Assembly: GCA_036985855.1 (NCBI GenBank)
Contig: BTQL01000010.1
Span: 1 to 49,945, forward strand
Direction of reading: 5' to 3'
Length of the DNA: 49,945 bases
Source: B3-G11 sp036985855
Lineage (GTDB): Bacteria; Actinomycetota; Acidimicrobiia; Spongiisociales; UBA5794
In this document: positions 15,779 to 23,485 of the stretch, one piece after another
How positions within the stretch are numbered: the stretch's first letter is position 1
How the letters are laid out: each line of letters starts with the position of its first letter
The notes under the pieces: model-generated
The model's database searches: none
The model's input: the letters and a program-made list of their open reading frames with translations, nothing else
What the model was told of the DNA's origin: nothing
Translations under genes and position numbers: made by a program

Positions 15779-16807
15779 TCAGGTATCCGGCGCCGAATCC
15801 TCACGATCTCGGTTTTCGCGGGCTTCGCGAGCGGCAGCGGCTTCGCGACGGAAGTGGGCAGTAAGCGCCTTCGCATCGGAACGCCTCTGTGCATCGCCTT
15901 GTTCATTGATGAACCTGAGATAGGCCTTCCAACGATCGGCCGCAATCCCTCCGTCCTTCACAGCATTCTGCACGGCGCACCCTGGTTCCTGGCGGTGCGT
16001 GCAGTCCCTGAATCTGCACGCAGTTGCAAGCTCTTCGATTTCCGAGAAGAACGACTCGACGCCCTCACCCTCCGCCGCGAGACCGAGCGCTCTGACTCCA
16101 GGATTGTCGATGATCATGCCACCGCCTGGAAGCAGATGAAGTTCGCGGTGAGACGTGATGTGACGGCCCTTGGCGTCGGTCTCTCGAACCTCACCAACCC
16201 ACGCAACCTCATCCTCCATCAAAGCATTGACGAGGGACGACTTACCCACACCGGATTCCCCGATGAATGTGCCGGTCCTACCCTCGAGCAAATTGAAGAT
16301 GTCCTCGATGCCCTCACCCGTATCGATGGACGTCGAATGGATCTCAACGTCGGGCAACCACTCGGAGATCTGGGCCATCGCCTCGTCGACACGGTCGATC
16401 AGATCGACCTTCGACATGATCACGATCGGCTTCGCGCCGACATCCCAAGCAAATGCAACGAACCGCATCACCTTCGATTCCCGAAGTGGCCTGTCAGAAC
16501 CGAACACGACAAGGACGAGATCAATATTCGCAGCGATCAGCTGCGGTCCACGGATCTCGTGATCTCGCTCGAGCACGGTTCGCCTCGGAAAGAGTCCCTG
16601 AACGGTTGCATTCTCGACGAGTACCCAATCACCTACGGCGAGCTGGAGCGATCGTGGGAACGAAACATGCTCTACGAACTCGCCATCTGATACGAGCACT
16701 TTTACGCCGTCGTGGCGCACGACTCGGCGCGGTTCTCCCGCGGTCGGGAGTTCGTCACGTACTTTCTGCCAGGCGCCGTCCCAACCGAGATCGGCAATGC
16801 CGCTCAA
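15779..16807 (-). CDS. rsgA: Ribosome small subunit-dependent GTPase RsgA
   Basis: 342 residues. Circularly permuted GTPase: N-terminal OB fold, then G4 (IMSKVDLID), G5 (STSIDTGEG), G1 (GESGVGKSSLV), switch region GRHITSHRELH and G3 (DNPGVRALG). The C-terminal zinc site is CRFRDCTHRQEPGC. RsgA helps late 30S maturation and stringent-response ribosome pausing. Start is TTG at 16807, overlapping the metB-like stop (TTGA), so translation is probably coupled. The linkage to transsulfuration genes looks incidental. Confidence 0.95.
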   Translation of the reverse strand: MSGIADLGWDGAWQKVRDELPTAGEPRRVVRHDGVKVLVSDGEFVEHVSFPRSLQLAVGDWVLVENATVQGLFPRRTVLERDHEIRGPQLIAANIDLVLVVFGSDRPLRESKVMRFVAFAWDVGAKPIVIMSKVDLIDRVDEAMAQISEWLPDVEIHSTSIDTGEGIEDIFNLLEGRTGTFIGESGVGKSSLVNALMEDEVAWVGEVRETDAKGRHITSHRELHLLPGGGMIIDNPGVRALGLAAEGEGVESFFSEIEELATACRFRDCTHRQEPGCAVQNAVKDGGIAADRWKAYLRFINEQGDAQRRSDAKALTAHFRREAAAAREARENRDREDSAPDT

Positions 16808-17955
16808 CCAAGCGCCCTATCGAGATCTGACAACAGATCATCCACATGCTCAACGCCGACCGACAGCCGAACGAGGTCGTGAGGTACCTCGAGATCCGTA
16901 CCTTGGACCGACAGATGAGTCATGGCAGCAGGGAGCTCGATGAGCGATTCGACACCCCCAAGGGACTCAGCAAGGAAGAAAAGACGGGTTCTTGTGACGA
17001 CCGATTGGGCAGCCTTGAGCCCAGCCGCTGGAGTGAACGAGATCATGCCGCCGAATCCCGCCATCTGGCTCCGGGCGATCTCGTGGCCTGGATCACTTGA
17101 AAGTCCCGGGTACCAGACGTCTGCCACTCGTGCATCATCCTGGAGGAACCGCGCGATCGTCGAAGCGTTGTGGTTGTGGCGTTCCATCCGGAGGGCAAGC
17201 GTCTTGATTCCGCGAAGGACAAGATACGAATCGAACGGCCCAGGGATGGGACCGGTCGCGTTCTGGAGGAAGCGGAGGCGGTCGAGCAGATCGGCATCGC
17301 TCGTGACAATGGCACCACCTACCGTGTCGGAGTGCCCGCCGAGATACTTCGTCGAGCTGTGCACCACCATGTCCGCTCCCAGGCTGAGCGGTTGCTGGAG
17401 GTAGGGCGTCGCAAACGTGTTGTCAACAACAAGCCACGCGCCAACAGCCTTCGCTGCCACCGCCGCCGCGGCGATGTCGACGATCCGTAGAAGGGGATTC
17501 GTTGGGGTTTCGACCCAGATGAGTTTCGTCTTGTCCGTGATTGCTGATTCGATGCCAGCGGCTGTAGTGAGGTCACCCGCAGTCCAATCGATACCGTGCT
17601 CGGTGAAAACCTGCGCCACAAGTCTGAAGGTGCCACCGTACGCATCGTTCGGGAGCACGATGTGGTCGCCGGGATTCAGGAGATACCCGATCATCGCGGA
17701 GGCTGCAAGTCCAGAAGCAGTTGCGACGCAACCTCCGTCGTCAGCCTCGCCAACCCCCTCGAGGGCGGCAAGCTGGGTCTGGAGCGCCGTACGGGTCGGG
17801 TTGTCGGTCCGGGAGTATTCGTATCCCTTGTGCACGCCAGGCGCAGCCTGAACGTAGGTAGACGTGGCGTAAATCGGTACCACGGCCGCACCTGTCGCAG
17901 GGTCCGGCTCCTGCCCTGCGTGGATGGCGATCGTCTCGAACTGATCTTCTGTCAT
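16804..17955 (-). CDS. metB: Cystathionine gamma-synthase/gamma-lyase (MetB family)
   Basis: 383 residues, usual size. Cys/Met metabolism PLP family: ETIAIHAGQEPDPATGAAV at the N-terminus, YSRTDNPTRTALQ, VVDNTFATPYLQQPL and the Schiff-base lysine in HSSTKYLGGHSD. The family runs either direction of transsulfuration. A cystathionine beta-synthase gene lies 1.1 kb upstream on the same strand, so gamma-lyase activity (cystathionine to cysteine) is plausible. TAGGAT 9 nt before the ATG, with TTGAGT 18 nt further upstream, forms a good promoter. Confidence 0.9.
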   Translation of the reverse strand: MTEDQFETIAIHAGQEPDPATGAAVVPIYATSTYVQAAPGVHKGYEYSRTDNPTRTALQTQLAALEGVGEADDGGCVATASGLAASAMIGYLLNPGDHIVLPNDAYGGTFRLVAQVFTEHGIDWTAGDLTTAAGIESAITDKTKLIWVETPTNPLLRIVDIAAAAVAAKAVGAWLVVDNTFATPYLQQPLSLGADMVVHSSTKYLGGHSDTVGGAIVTSDADLLDRLRFLQNATGPIPGPFDSYLVLRGIKTLALRMERHNHNASTIARFLQDDARVADVWYPGLSSDPGHEIARSQMAGFGGMISFTPAAGLKAAQSVVTRTRLFFLAESLGGVESLIELPAAMTHLSVQGTDLEVPHDLVRLSVGVEHVDDLLSDLDRALG

Positions 17956-17997
17956 GGTGCCGACATCCTACGGTCAACCGCGGGACCGACTCAACGT

Positions 17998-18831
17998 TCA
18001 GCCTTCAGTTCGTTGGAACGCGCGTATCTCGATAGCTCCCGTATTCCCACCCGTGGAGACGGCTACGTCGAATCGGAGCACCCGGCCCGTGAATTCGATC
18101 GCTGAGAAACGAGGATCACTCTGGTCACCGGCTTCGAAAGGCCCGAAGGTCTCCCCATCGTCAACCGTCACGGTGAACTCCGTTGTGGTAGCCGAGCCAT
18201 CGCTCATGGTACGCGTGATGAACTCGACCCCGGCGATCGGTTGGGACGAACCGAGGTCGATGACGATGTACGCATCGTCCCCACTCCCCTTGGTCGCCCA
18301 TTCAGTTGTCATGTCGCCGTCGAGCGCGTTCTCACCTGACCATGCACCTGAGAAAATCGAACTCACCTCGAGGACGGAAGCCCCTTCTGCGACGTTGATC
18401 CCATGGTCATCCATGGACTCGTCTCCTCCCTCTGGCACCTCGGGGAGTGTGAAAGTAGCGATGGCACTCTGATAGATGTTCCCCTCGGCGTCGGCACCCT
18501 GGACGCGGAACTTGTATGTCTTACCCGGTTCTGCATCGACCAGGACGACTTCGTGATCGCCATGTGCTGCCCCGCCCATGTCGTCGTCTGTGCCGATAGT
18601 TCCGAGGGCCTCCGTCTCACCGTACGAAATCGAGCAAGCGGCGTCGATACTCGTTGACACGTTCATCCTCGCAACACCGTTGGCATCAACGGTGAATTCG
18701 AAGTCACTCGACTGGATCTCGCTGAAGTCACGCACAACGCCAGCATCGTTCGAACTGGAGCACGCTGCAGCGACAAGCGCCACTGCTGCGAACAGCGTTG
18801 CAAGTGACAGTCGGCGGTTTGGGCGGGACAT
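17998..18831 (-). CDS. Lipoprotein with fibronectin III-like and discoidin-like domains
   Basis: 277 residues from the ATG at 18831, which has AGGAGA 7 nt upstream; a longer frame from 18879 is not supported. Signal peptide with lipobox VAAAC, followed by a Ser-rich linker. Residues about 30-125 resemble a beta-sandwich of FN3 type (GKTYKFRVQGAD). Residues about 140-275 resemble an F5/8 type C domain: ALDGDMTTEWATKG, AYIVIDLGSSQPIAGVEF and a closing AIEIRAFQ. Such domains bind sugars or surfaces. It stands between two transsulfuration genes on the same strand, with its own ribosome site. Function unknown. Confidence 0.75.
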   Translation of the reverse strand: MSRPNRRLSLATLFAAVALVAAACSSSNDAGVVRDFSEIQSSDFEFTVDANGVARMNVSTSIDAACSISYGETEALGTIGTDDDMGGAAHGDHEVVLVDAEPGKTYKFRVQGADAEGNIYQSAIATFTLPEVPEGGDESMDDHGINVAEGASVLEVSSIFSGAWSGENALDGDMTTEWATKGSGDDAYIVIDLGSSQPIAGVEFITRTMSDGSATTTEFTVTVDDGETFGPFEAGDQSDPRFSAIEFTGRVLRFDVAVSTGGNTGAIEIRAFQRTEG

Positions 18832-18860
18832 GACAGATTCTCCTGGATTGGTCGTCGATA

Positions 18861-18878
18861 TGACGCGCAAGCGCGTCA
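18861..18878. other. Small hairpin in the lipoprotein 5' region
   Basis: TGACGCG, loop CAAG, CGCGTCA lies 30-47 nt upstream of the lipoprotein start. The rest of 18832-19062 shows no convincing gene. Confidence 0.35.
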
Positions 18879-19062
18879 ACCGGTCACTTATGGGTTAGGG
18901 GAATGATTCGTCGGGATTCGGACGAAGTGATCCAATGCATGACCACCCACGTCACCGTTCGATGACCGCGGGTACGAGCACTGCACGGAAGTCTCCGTCG
19001 TGTAGAAACCGGCATGGGACGTACGATCACCGTTTCGGCCTTCCTGCCATGCGACGGTCGAT

Positions 19063-20016
19063 TCAACCGGCTTCGAAGCCGTTCGCAGTCATCCATTCAT
19101 CGTTGAAGATCTTGGACAAGTAGCTTCGTCCGGAGTCAGGGATGATCACGACCGTGAGTCTGTCCGGGTTCGCTTCCGCTACCCGCTGAGCGCCGACAAC
19201 GGCCATGCCGCCCGATCCACCGACGAGTATCCCTTCTTCTACCGCGAGGCGTCTCGTCATCTCGAATGCTTCAGCATCCGAGACCATTTCGTACCGATCC
19301 GTGAGATCGGGATCGTATGTTTCGGGCCAGAAATCCTCACCAACGCCCTCGATGAGATAGGAATCGACGTCCTCGTCGGTCGCTGCTGTATAGATAGACC
19401 CCTCGGGGTCAACGCCAACGACCATGAGGTCGTGAACCTGTTCCTTGAGGTACCTGGCGATCCCAGAGATGGTTCCCCCTGTACCGACACCCGCAACGAA
19501 GATGCGGATCTCCCCTCCGGTCTGATCCCAGATCTCAGGACCTGTCGTGAGCAGGTGGGCCAGAGGATTCGCAGGGTTGGAGTATTGATCTGGCCGGTAA
19601 TGATTCGGCCGTTGGGACAATTCGTTCGCCACTGAGTAGTACGACTCGGGATCAGACGGCTCCACGTCCGTTGGGCACAGATACACCTCGGCCCCGTATG
19701 CCCTCAGCAGGTCCTGCTTCTCCTTCGACTGCTTGTCCTGCATGACACAAATGAGCTTGTACCCCTTGACCGCCGCGGCCATCGCGAGCCCAACACCCGT
19801 ATTGCCGGAGGTCGGCTCAACGATCGTGTCGCCAGGTTTGAGCCAGCCGTTCTCCTCCGCCCGCTCAATCATGCCAAGACCGATTCGGTCCTTGATAGAA
19901 CCGCCAGGATTCGTCGATTCAACCTTTGCAACGAGGTTCCCAGGCGGATGAATTCGAGAGAGACGGACGAGTGGTGTGTTGCCGATCGCCTCGACAATCG
20001 ATTCGTGGATCTGCAT
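19063..20016 (-). CDS. cbs: Cystathionine beta-synthase, catalytic domain only
   Basis: 317 residues from the ATG at 20016, which has TACCCT 7 nt upstream; the longer frame to 20181 runs through a heptamer array and is not coding. Fold type II PLP enzyme: AIGNTPLVRL, Schiff-base Lys42 in GGSIKDR, SGNTGVGLAMAAAVKGY, and the terminal SGRSYLSKIFNDEWM typical of actinobacterial Cbs. It condenses serine and homocysteine. The usual C-terminal pair of CBS domains is absent: the gene stops right after the catalytic core, so regulation through them is lost. O-acetylserine sulfhydrylase activity is the alternative. Confidence 0.82.
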   Translation of the reverse strand: MQIHESIVEAIGNTPLVRLSRIHPPGNLVAKVESTNPGGSIKDRIGLGMIERAEENGWLKPGDTIVEPTSGNTGVGLAMAAAVKGYKLICVMQDKQSKEKQDLLRAYGAEVYLCPTDVEPSDPESYYSVANELSQRPNHYRPDQYSNPANPLAHLLTTGPEIWDQTGGEIRIFVAGVGTGGTISGIARYLKEQVHDLMVVGVDPEGSIYTAATDEDVDSYLIEGVGEDFWPETYDPDLTDRYEMVSDAEAFEMTRRLAVEEGILVGGSGGMAVVGAQRVAEANPDRLTVVIIPDSGRSYLSKIFNDEWMTANGFEAG

Positions 20017-20023
20017 GATCCGG

Positions 20024-20029
20024 AGGGTA
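20024..20029 (-). promoter_or_regulatory. -10 element of leaderless cbs promoter
   Basis: TACCCT on the minus strand, 7 nt before ATG 20016. It abuts the heptamer array beginning at 20032. Confidence 0.55.
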
Positions 20030-20031
20030 AA

Positions 20032-20115
20032 CCGATAACCGATGACCGAAATCCGATGGCCGTCACCTTCCGCCTTTCGTCTCCTCCGGACTTCGGATTC
20101 CGGCACGCGAGCAAC
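20032..20115. repeat. Long degenerate heptamer array (12 units)
   Basis: A strict 7-nt period runs for 84 nt. Four units begin CCGA (CCGATAA, CCGATGA and variants), one begins CCGT, three begin CT, then three begin GG (GGACTTC, GGATTCC, GGCACGC). Neighbouring units resemble each other while distant ones do not. It fills the divergent gap between cbs and an ABC transporter. Confidence 0.75.
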
Positions 20116-20189
20116 TCCGTCGGGCGTACGGTGTGTGGGAAGCGAGCGGAACGACCGAGCGGTCGTCTGTTCTCGTCGCACTCCGCAGG

Positions 20190-20195
20190 TAACCT
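20190..20195 (+). promoter_or_regulatory. Probable -10 element of ABC operon
   Basis: TAACCT, 9 nt before the ATG at 20205. Confidence 0.4.
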
Positions 20196-20204
20196 TTCTG
20201 CTCC

Positions 20205-21128
20205 ATGAAGCCCCTCATTCAGGCCACCGGCCTCACCAAGAAGTTCGGCGATCTCGTCGCAGTTGACGGTATCGATTTCTCGGTGGCCCAAGGTGAGTCA
20301 TTCGGGTTCCTCGGTCCGAACGGCGCCGGAAAAACGTCCACCATGAAGATGATCGGCGCGACAAGTCCGGTTTCTGGCGGCGAGCTCTCGGTACTCGGTC
20401 TCGACCCGACCAAGGACGGCCCAACGCTTCGTTCACGCCTCGGTGTCGTTCCCCAGGAGAACAATCTCGATGAGGAACTCAGCGTCTATGACAACCTGAT
20501 GATGTACGGACGGTACTTCGACATGTCACGCTCCGAGATCAGGGAACGGATCGAAGAGCTACTCGAGTTCGTCCAGCTCACCGAAAAGAAGGACGAGAAG
20601 ATCCAGGCTCTCTCCGGCGGGATGAAACGACGCGCGGTGATAGCGAGGGGCCTCGTCCATGATCCTGATCTATTCATCCTCGACGAACCGACGACTGGCC
20701 TCGACCCACAGGCTCGTCATGTCGTGTGGGACCGTCTCTATCGCCTCAAACAGCAAGGAGTCACCCTCATCATCACAACCCACTACATGGATGAGGCTGA
20801 GCAGCTGTGTGACAGGCTGGTCGTGATGGACAACGGCAAGATCGTGGCTGAAGGCTCGCCGCGTTCACTCATCGAGGAGTACGCCCCAGGCGAGGTCGTC
20901 GAGCTCCGCTTTCCCATCGGTGTCCTCGAAACGGTCGCCAACCAGATCGAGGATCTCGCACCCCGCACCGAGGTGCTCGCCGATCGTGCGCTCATCTACA
21001 CCGAGGACGCCGAGCAGACGATTCACGCGGTCACCGCGAACGATCTCGAACCCGAAACGGTGCTCGCCCGTCGCTCAACGCTCGAAGATGTCTTTTTGCG
21101 TCTCACCGGGCGATCACTGGCGGAGTAG
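20205..21128 (+). CDS. ABC transporter ATP-binding protein (ABC-2/DrrA type)
   Basis: 307 residues. Walker A GPNGAGKTS, signature LSGGMKRR, Walker B DLFILDEPTTGLDP and the switch His in TTHYMDEAEQ are intact. The C-terminal 80 residues form the DrrA-like tail. It powers the two permeases that follow without gaps, an exporter of the daunorubicin/antibiotic or polysaccharide type. Cargo unknown. The ATG lies 9 nt after TAACCT with no ribosome site. Confidence 0.92.
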   Translation: MKPLIQATGLTKKFGDLVAVDGIDFSVAQGESFGFLGPNGAGKTSTMKMIGATSPVSGGELSVLGLDPTKDGPTLRSRLGVVPQENNLDEELSVYDNLMMYGRYFDMSRSEIRERIEELLEFVQLTEKKDEKIQALSGGMKRRAVIARGLVHDPDLFILDEPTTGLDPQARHVVWDRLYRLKQQGVTLIITTHYMDEAEQLCDRLVVMDNGKIVAEGSPRSLIEEYAPGEVVELRFPIGVLETVANQIEDLAPRTEVLADRALIYTEDAEQTIHAVTANDLEPETVLARRSTLEDVFLRLTGRSLAE

Positions 21129-21905
21129 ATGGCAACACCGCTGTCCTTTCGTGTCTTCGAGGCAGAGGCAAGGGTCTACCGCAGGACCTGGCGCGGTTCG
21201 GTTGTGTCGAGTTTCCTCAACCCCATTCTCTACATGTTCGCGATGGGGGTTGGGCTCGGCTCACTCGTCGATGCGAACCTGCCGGGAGGCATCGAAGGTG
21301 TGTCCTATCTAGCATTCCTCGCACCAGGGATTCTCGTTGCAACCGCCCTACAAACCGGGGCAGGCGAGGGCGCTTGGAAGGTCATGGGGGGAATCGTTTG
21401 GGCGAAGACCTGGTACGCCCGCCTCGCCAGCCCAATCGGTATCGAGGGACTCGTGCTCGGTCACCTCTTCTGGTCGACATTTCGCGTATTCATGGTGTCC
21501 GTGATCTTCGCCAGCGTGATTGCCGCGTTCCGAGTTGCTCCTCTGTTCGAGTCGATGCTCGCTGTTGGACCCGCCGTGCTTGTCGGATCGGCGATGGCTG
21601 CCGCCACCACGGCCTTCACGGTCCGGCTCAAAGAGATATCTGGACTTCCCATGTTCTTTCGGTTCGTTGTGCTCCCGATGTTCTTGTTCTCGGGTGCCTT
21701 CTTTCCGATAAGCCAGCTCCCGAACTGGCTGCAACCCGTAGCGCTGGCAACCCCCGTGTACCACGGGGTCGAACTCGCACGCGCGATCGTCGTCGGGACC
21801 TCTCCAGCGGTTGCTTGGTGGATAAGCGTTCTCTATCTCGCTGCATGGATCGTCGGTTTCGGTGTGCTCTGCGTGAAACCCCTTCGCGAGAAGCTCACAC
21901 CGTGA
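21129..21905 (+). CDS. ABC-2 type permease (first)
   Basis: 258 residues with about six membrane spans. The ATG follows the stop of the ATPase gene directly. The segment LPMFLFSGAFFPISQLPNWLQPVALATPVYHGVEL is split here only by its length: its key parts FSGAFFPISQLP and TPVYHGVELAR are the conserved ABC-2 loop. It pairs with the next gene to form a heterodimeric exporter channel. Its stop overlaps the GTG of the next gene. Confidence 0.88.
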   Translation: MATPLSFRVFEAEARVYRRTWRGSVVSSFLNPILYMFAMGVGLGSLVDANLPGGIEGVSYLAFLAPGILVATALQTGAGEGAWKVMGGIVWAKTWYARLASPIGIEGLVLGHLFWSTFRVFMVSVIFASVIAAFRVAPLFESMLAVGPAVLVGSAMAAATTAFTVRLKEISGLPMFFRFVVLPMFLFSGAFFPISQLPNWLQPVALATPVYHGVELARAIVVGTSPAVAWWISVLYLAAWIVGFGVLCVKPLREKLTP

Positions 21906-22705
21906 CCGCCCGCACGCTGACCGTCCGAGTGATCCCTCCGCTGCCGCAACGGTGGCGTGGCCGCTATCTCGTCGAGCGCAACATCCTCAGCACCAAGTCC
22001 TTCTGGCCGGTGCTGGTGTCCGGTTTCTTCGAGCCGGTGTTCTACCTTTTCGCGATCGGTGTCGGAATCGGCCAGCTGGTCGGAGACGTCGAGGTCGGTG
22101 GTGTGCTCGTACCCTACGAAGCGTTCGTGGCCCCTGCGATGCTTGCGGCTTCGGCGATGAACGGCGCAGTTTTCGAGGCAACGAACATGTTCTTCAAACT
22201 CCACTACGGAAAGCTGTACGAAACCATCCTCGCCACACCGGTCGAGCCCGCAGAGGTTGCCTCAGGAGAGATCGCATGGACACTCGCGAGAGGGGCGATG
22301 TACTCCGCTGCGTTTCTCATCGTCATGACCGTGATGGGTCTCATCACATCGCCGCTCGGATTGCTGGCCTTCCCCGCATCACTGCTCATCGGTTTCGCAT
22401 TCGGAGCACTCGGAACTGCAGCGGTCACCTGGATGCGATCGTGGCAGGATCTCGACCTCGTCACACTCATCGTTCTGCCGCTCTTCTTGTTCTCTGCGAC
22501 CTTCTATCCCATCGAGGTGTACCCGGAATTCATTCAGGTTGTGACATGGGCCTCACCGCTGTACCACGGTGTCATCCTGATTCGCGGCCTCACGCTCGGA
22601 ATCCTCGAATGGACGATGATCATCAACATCGCCTACCTCACAGCCCTCGGGGTGATCGGCTCCATCATCACCGCACGCCGCGTCAGGCAGGTTCTCCTCA
22701 AATAG
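21902..22705 (+). CDS. ABC-2 type permease (second)
   Basis: 267 residues from the GTG at 21902 (GTGA overlap with the preceding stop). The frame is open back to 21374, but that part reads the first permease in another frame and is not coding. Six membrane spans; PLFLFSATFYPIEVYP and SPLYHGVILIRG repeat the conserved loop of its sister, showing paralogy. Together with the ATPase the three genes form a complete exporter. No terminator hairpin is evident downstream; a TTTTT run follows the stop at 22711. Confidence 0.87.
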   Translation: MTARTLTVRVIPPLPQRWRGRYLVERNILSTKSFWPVLVSGFFEPVFYLFAIGVGIGQLVGDVEVGGVLVPYEAFVAPAMLAASAMNGAVFEATNMFFKLHYGKLYETILATPVEPAEVASGEIAWTLARGAMYSAAFLIVMTVMGLITSPLGLLAFPASLLIGFAFGALGTAAVTWMRSWQDLDLVTLIVLPLFLFSATFYPIEVYPEFIQVVTWASPLYHGVILIRGLTLGILEWTMIINIAYLTALGVIGSIITARRVRQVLLK

Positions 22706-22792
22706 CCCGTTTTTCGTGCGAGGTTCTCCAGAACGCAAGAACACCGGTCCATGGCCCAACTGAACGCGATGCGAGACACACTGTATCCCCCC

Positions 22793-22807
22793 TACCCCGG
22801 TGGGGTA
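22793..22807 (+). promoter_or_regulatory. CsoR-type operator
   Basis: TACCCC-GGT-GGGGTA inverted repeat preceded by more C-rich sequence, as in copper-responsive CsoR boxes. Its right half shares TA with the -10 hexamer, so bound repressor would block RNA polymerase. Confidence 0.7.
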
Positions 22808-22811
22808 TACT
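22806..22811 (+). promoter_or_regulatory. -10 element of leaderless csoR promoter
   Basis: TATACT, 6 nt before the ATG at 22818. Confidence 0.65.
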
Positions 22812-22817
22812 GCCGTG

Positions 22818-23102
22818 ATGAAAGCGGAACACGAGACGTCGGCTATCAATCGACTCAAAACCGTCCGAGGCCACATAGATGCGGTTGTCCGCATGATCGA
22901 GGACGAACGCTACTGCCCGGACATCATGAAACAGGTGTCGGCTCTCCAGGGGTCCCTCGAGGGCGTCAACCGTGTATTGCTCCAGAACCATATCGAAACC
23001 TGCGTGCTCGACCATCTGAAGGAAGGCCGATCCGAACAGGTCGTCGATGAGCTGATGGAGACTCTCAGATACGCACCCAGCCTCCCAAACAAGAACGGCT
23101 GA
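22818..23102 (+). CDS. csoR: Copper-sensing transcriptional repressor CsoR
   Basis: 94 residues, all-helical DUF156/CsoR family. The Cu(I) ligands Cys33, His58 and Cys62 (ERYCPDIM, QNHIETCVLDH) are all present, the C-H-C set that marks copper sensors rather than RcnR or FrmR. Cu(I) binding releases it from DNA. An operator stands directly upstream, so it is autoregulated. ATG 22818 is chosen from the -10 at leaderless distance; an upstream GTG at 22800 would lie within the operator. copZ follows 3 nt downstream. Confidence 0.93.
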   Translation: MKAEHETSAINRLKTVRGHIDAVVRMIEDERYCPDIMKQVSALQGSLEGVNRVLLQNHIETCVLDHLKEGRSEQVVDELMETLRYAPSLPNKNG

Positions 23103-23105
23103 ACC

Positions 23106-23315
23106 GTGACGCAGATCACTCTCTCAGTGCCGGACATCTCCTGTGGCCACTGCACATCCTCCATCGAGGGCGTAATCAACCCGCTCGAAGGCGTCGAAAC
23201 CGCAGTGGTCGCCATCAACGACCGCACGATCTCTGTCGACTACGACGGGAATCAAGCAACGATGGAAGCGATCGTCTCGTCCATCGATGAGCAGGGCTAC
23301 GAAGTCGCCCGCTGA
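23106..23315 (+). CDS. copZ: Copper chaperone CopZ-like HMA domain protein
   Basis: 69 residues, one heavy-metal-associated ferredoxin-like fold. The Cu(I) site is Cys13 and Cys16 in DISCGHC. GTG start, 3 nt after csoR, so surely in the same copper-responsive operon. CopZ shuttles Cu(I) to a P-type ATPase such as CopA. No copA is present in the window, so the exporter must be encoded elsewhere. Confidence 0.9.
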   Translation: MTQITLSVPDISCGHCTSSIEGVINPLEGVETAVVAINDRTISVDYDGNQATMEAIVSSIDEQGYEVAR

Positions 23316-23418
23316 ACTCCCGCAGCGTTCGGGTCCCTGAAGCCGATGATCGAGAGAATTGCCACGGTATTCTCACCAGTTCCTGTCACGAACTCGCTCA
23401 CGCTGCGCAGTTTTGGCA

Positions 23419-23467
23419 GGTCGTCGATAGACGACAACTGACGGACGACGGATCGGTTGTCGGCACG
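23419..23467. repeat. Degenerate heptamer array (7 units)
   Basis: Units in 7-nt register such as GATAGAC, GACAACT, GACGGAC and GACGGAT, in the 170-nt gap between convergent copZ and the APC permease. No other feature is seen in that gap. Confidence 0.6.
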
Positions 23468-23485
23468 TGAAGCTCGTTTCGCCCG

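Noticed and set aside
15401..16690. 429-codon plus-strand open frame
   Set aside because: It runs antisense across rsgA and the PPOX gene, both firmly identified; long antisense frames are expected from codon bias in GC-rich DNA.
18884..19096. 70-codon minus-strand frame in the cbs/lipoprotein gap
   Set aside because: No start signal, overlaps the end of cbs, no recognisable motif.
21374..21901. N-terminal extension of the second ABC permease
   Set aside because: This part reads the first permease in another frame; GTG 21902 with GTGA overlap is the natural start.
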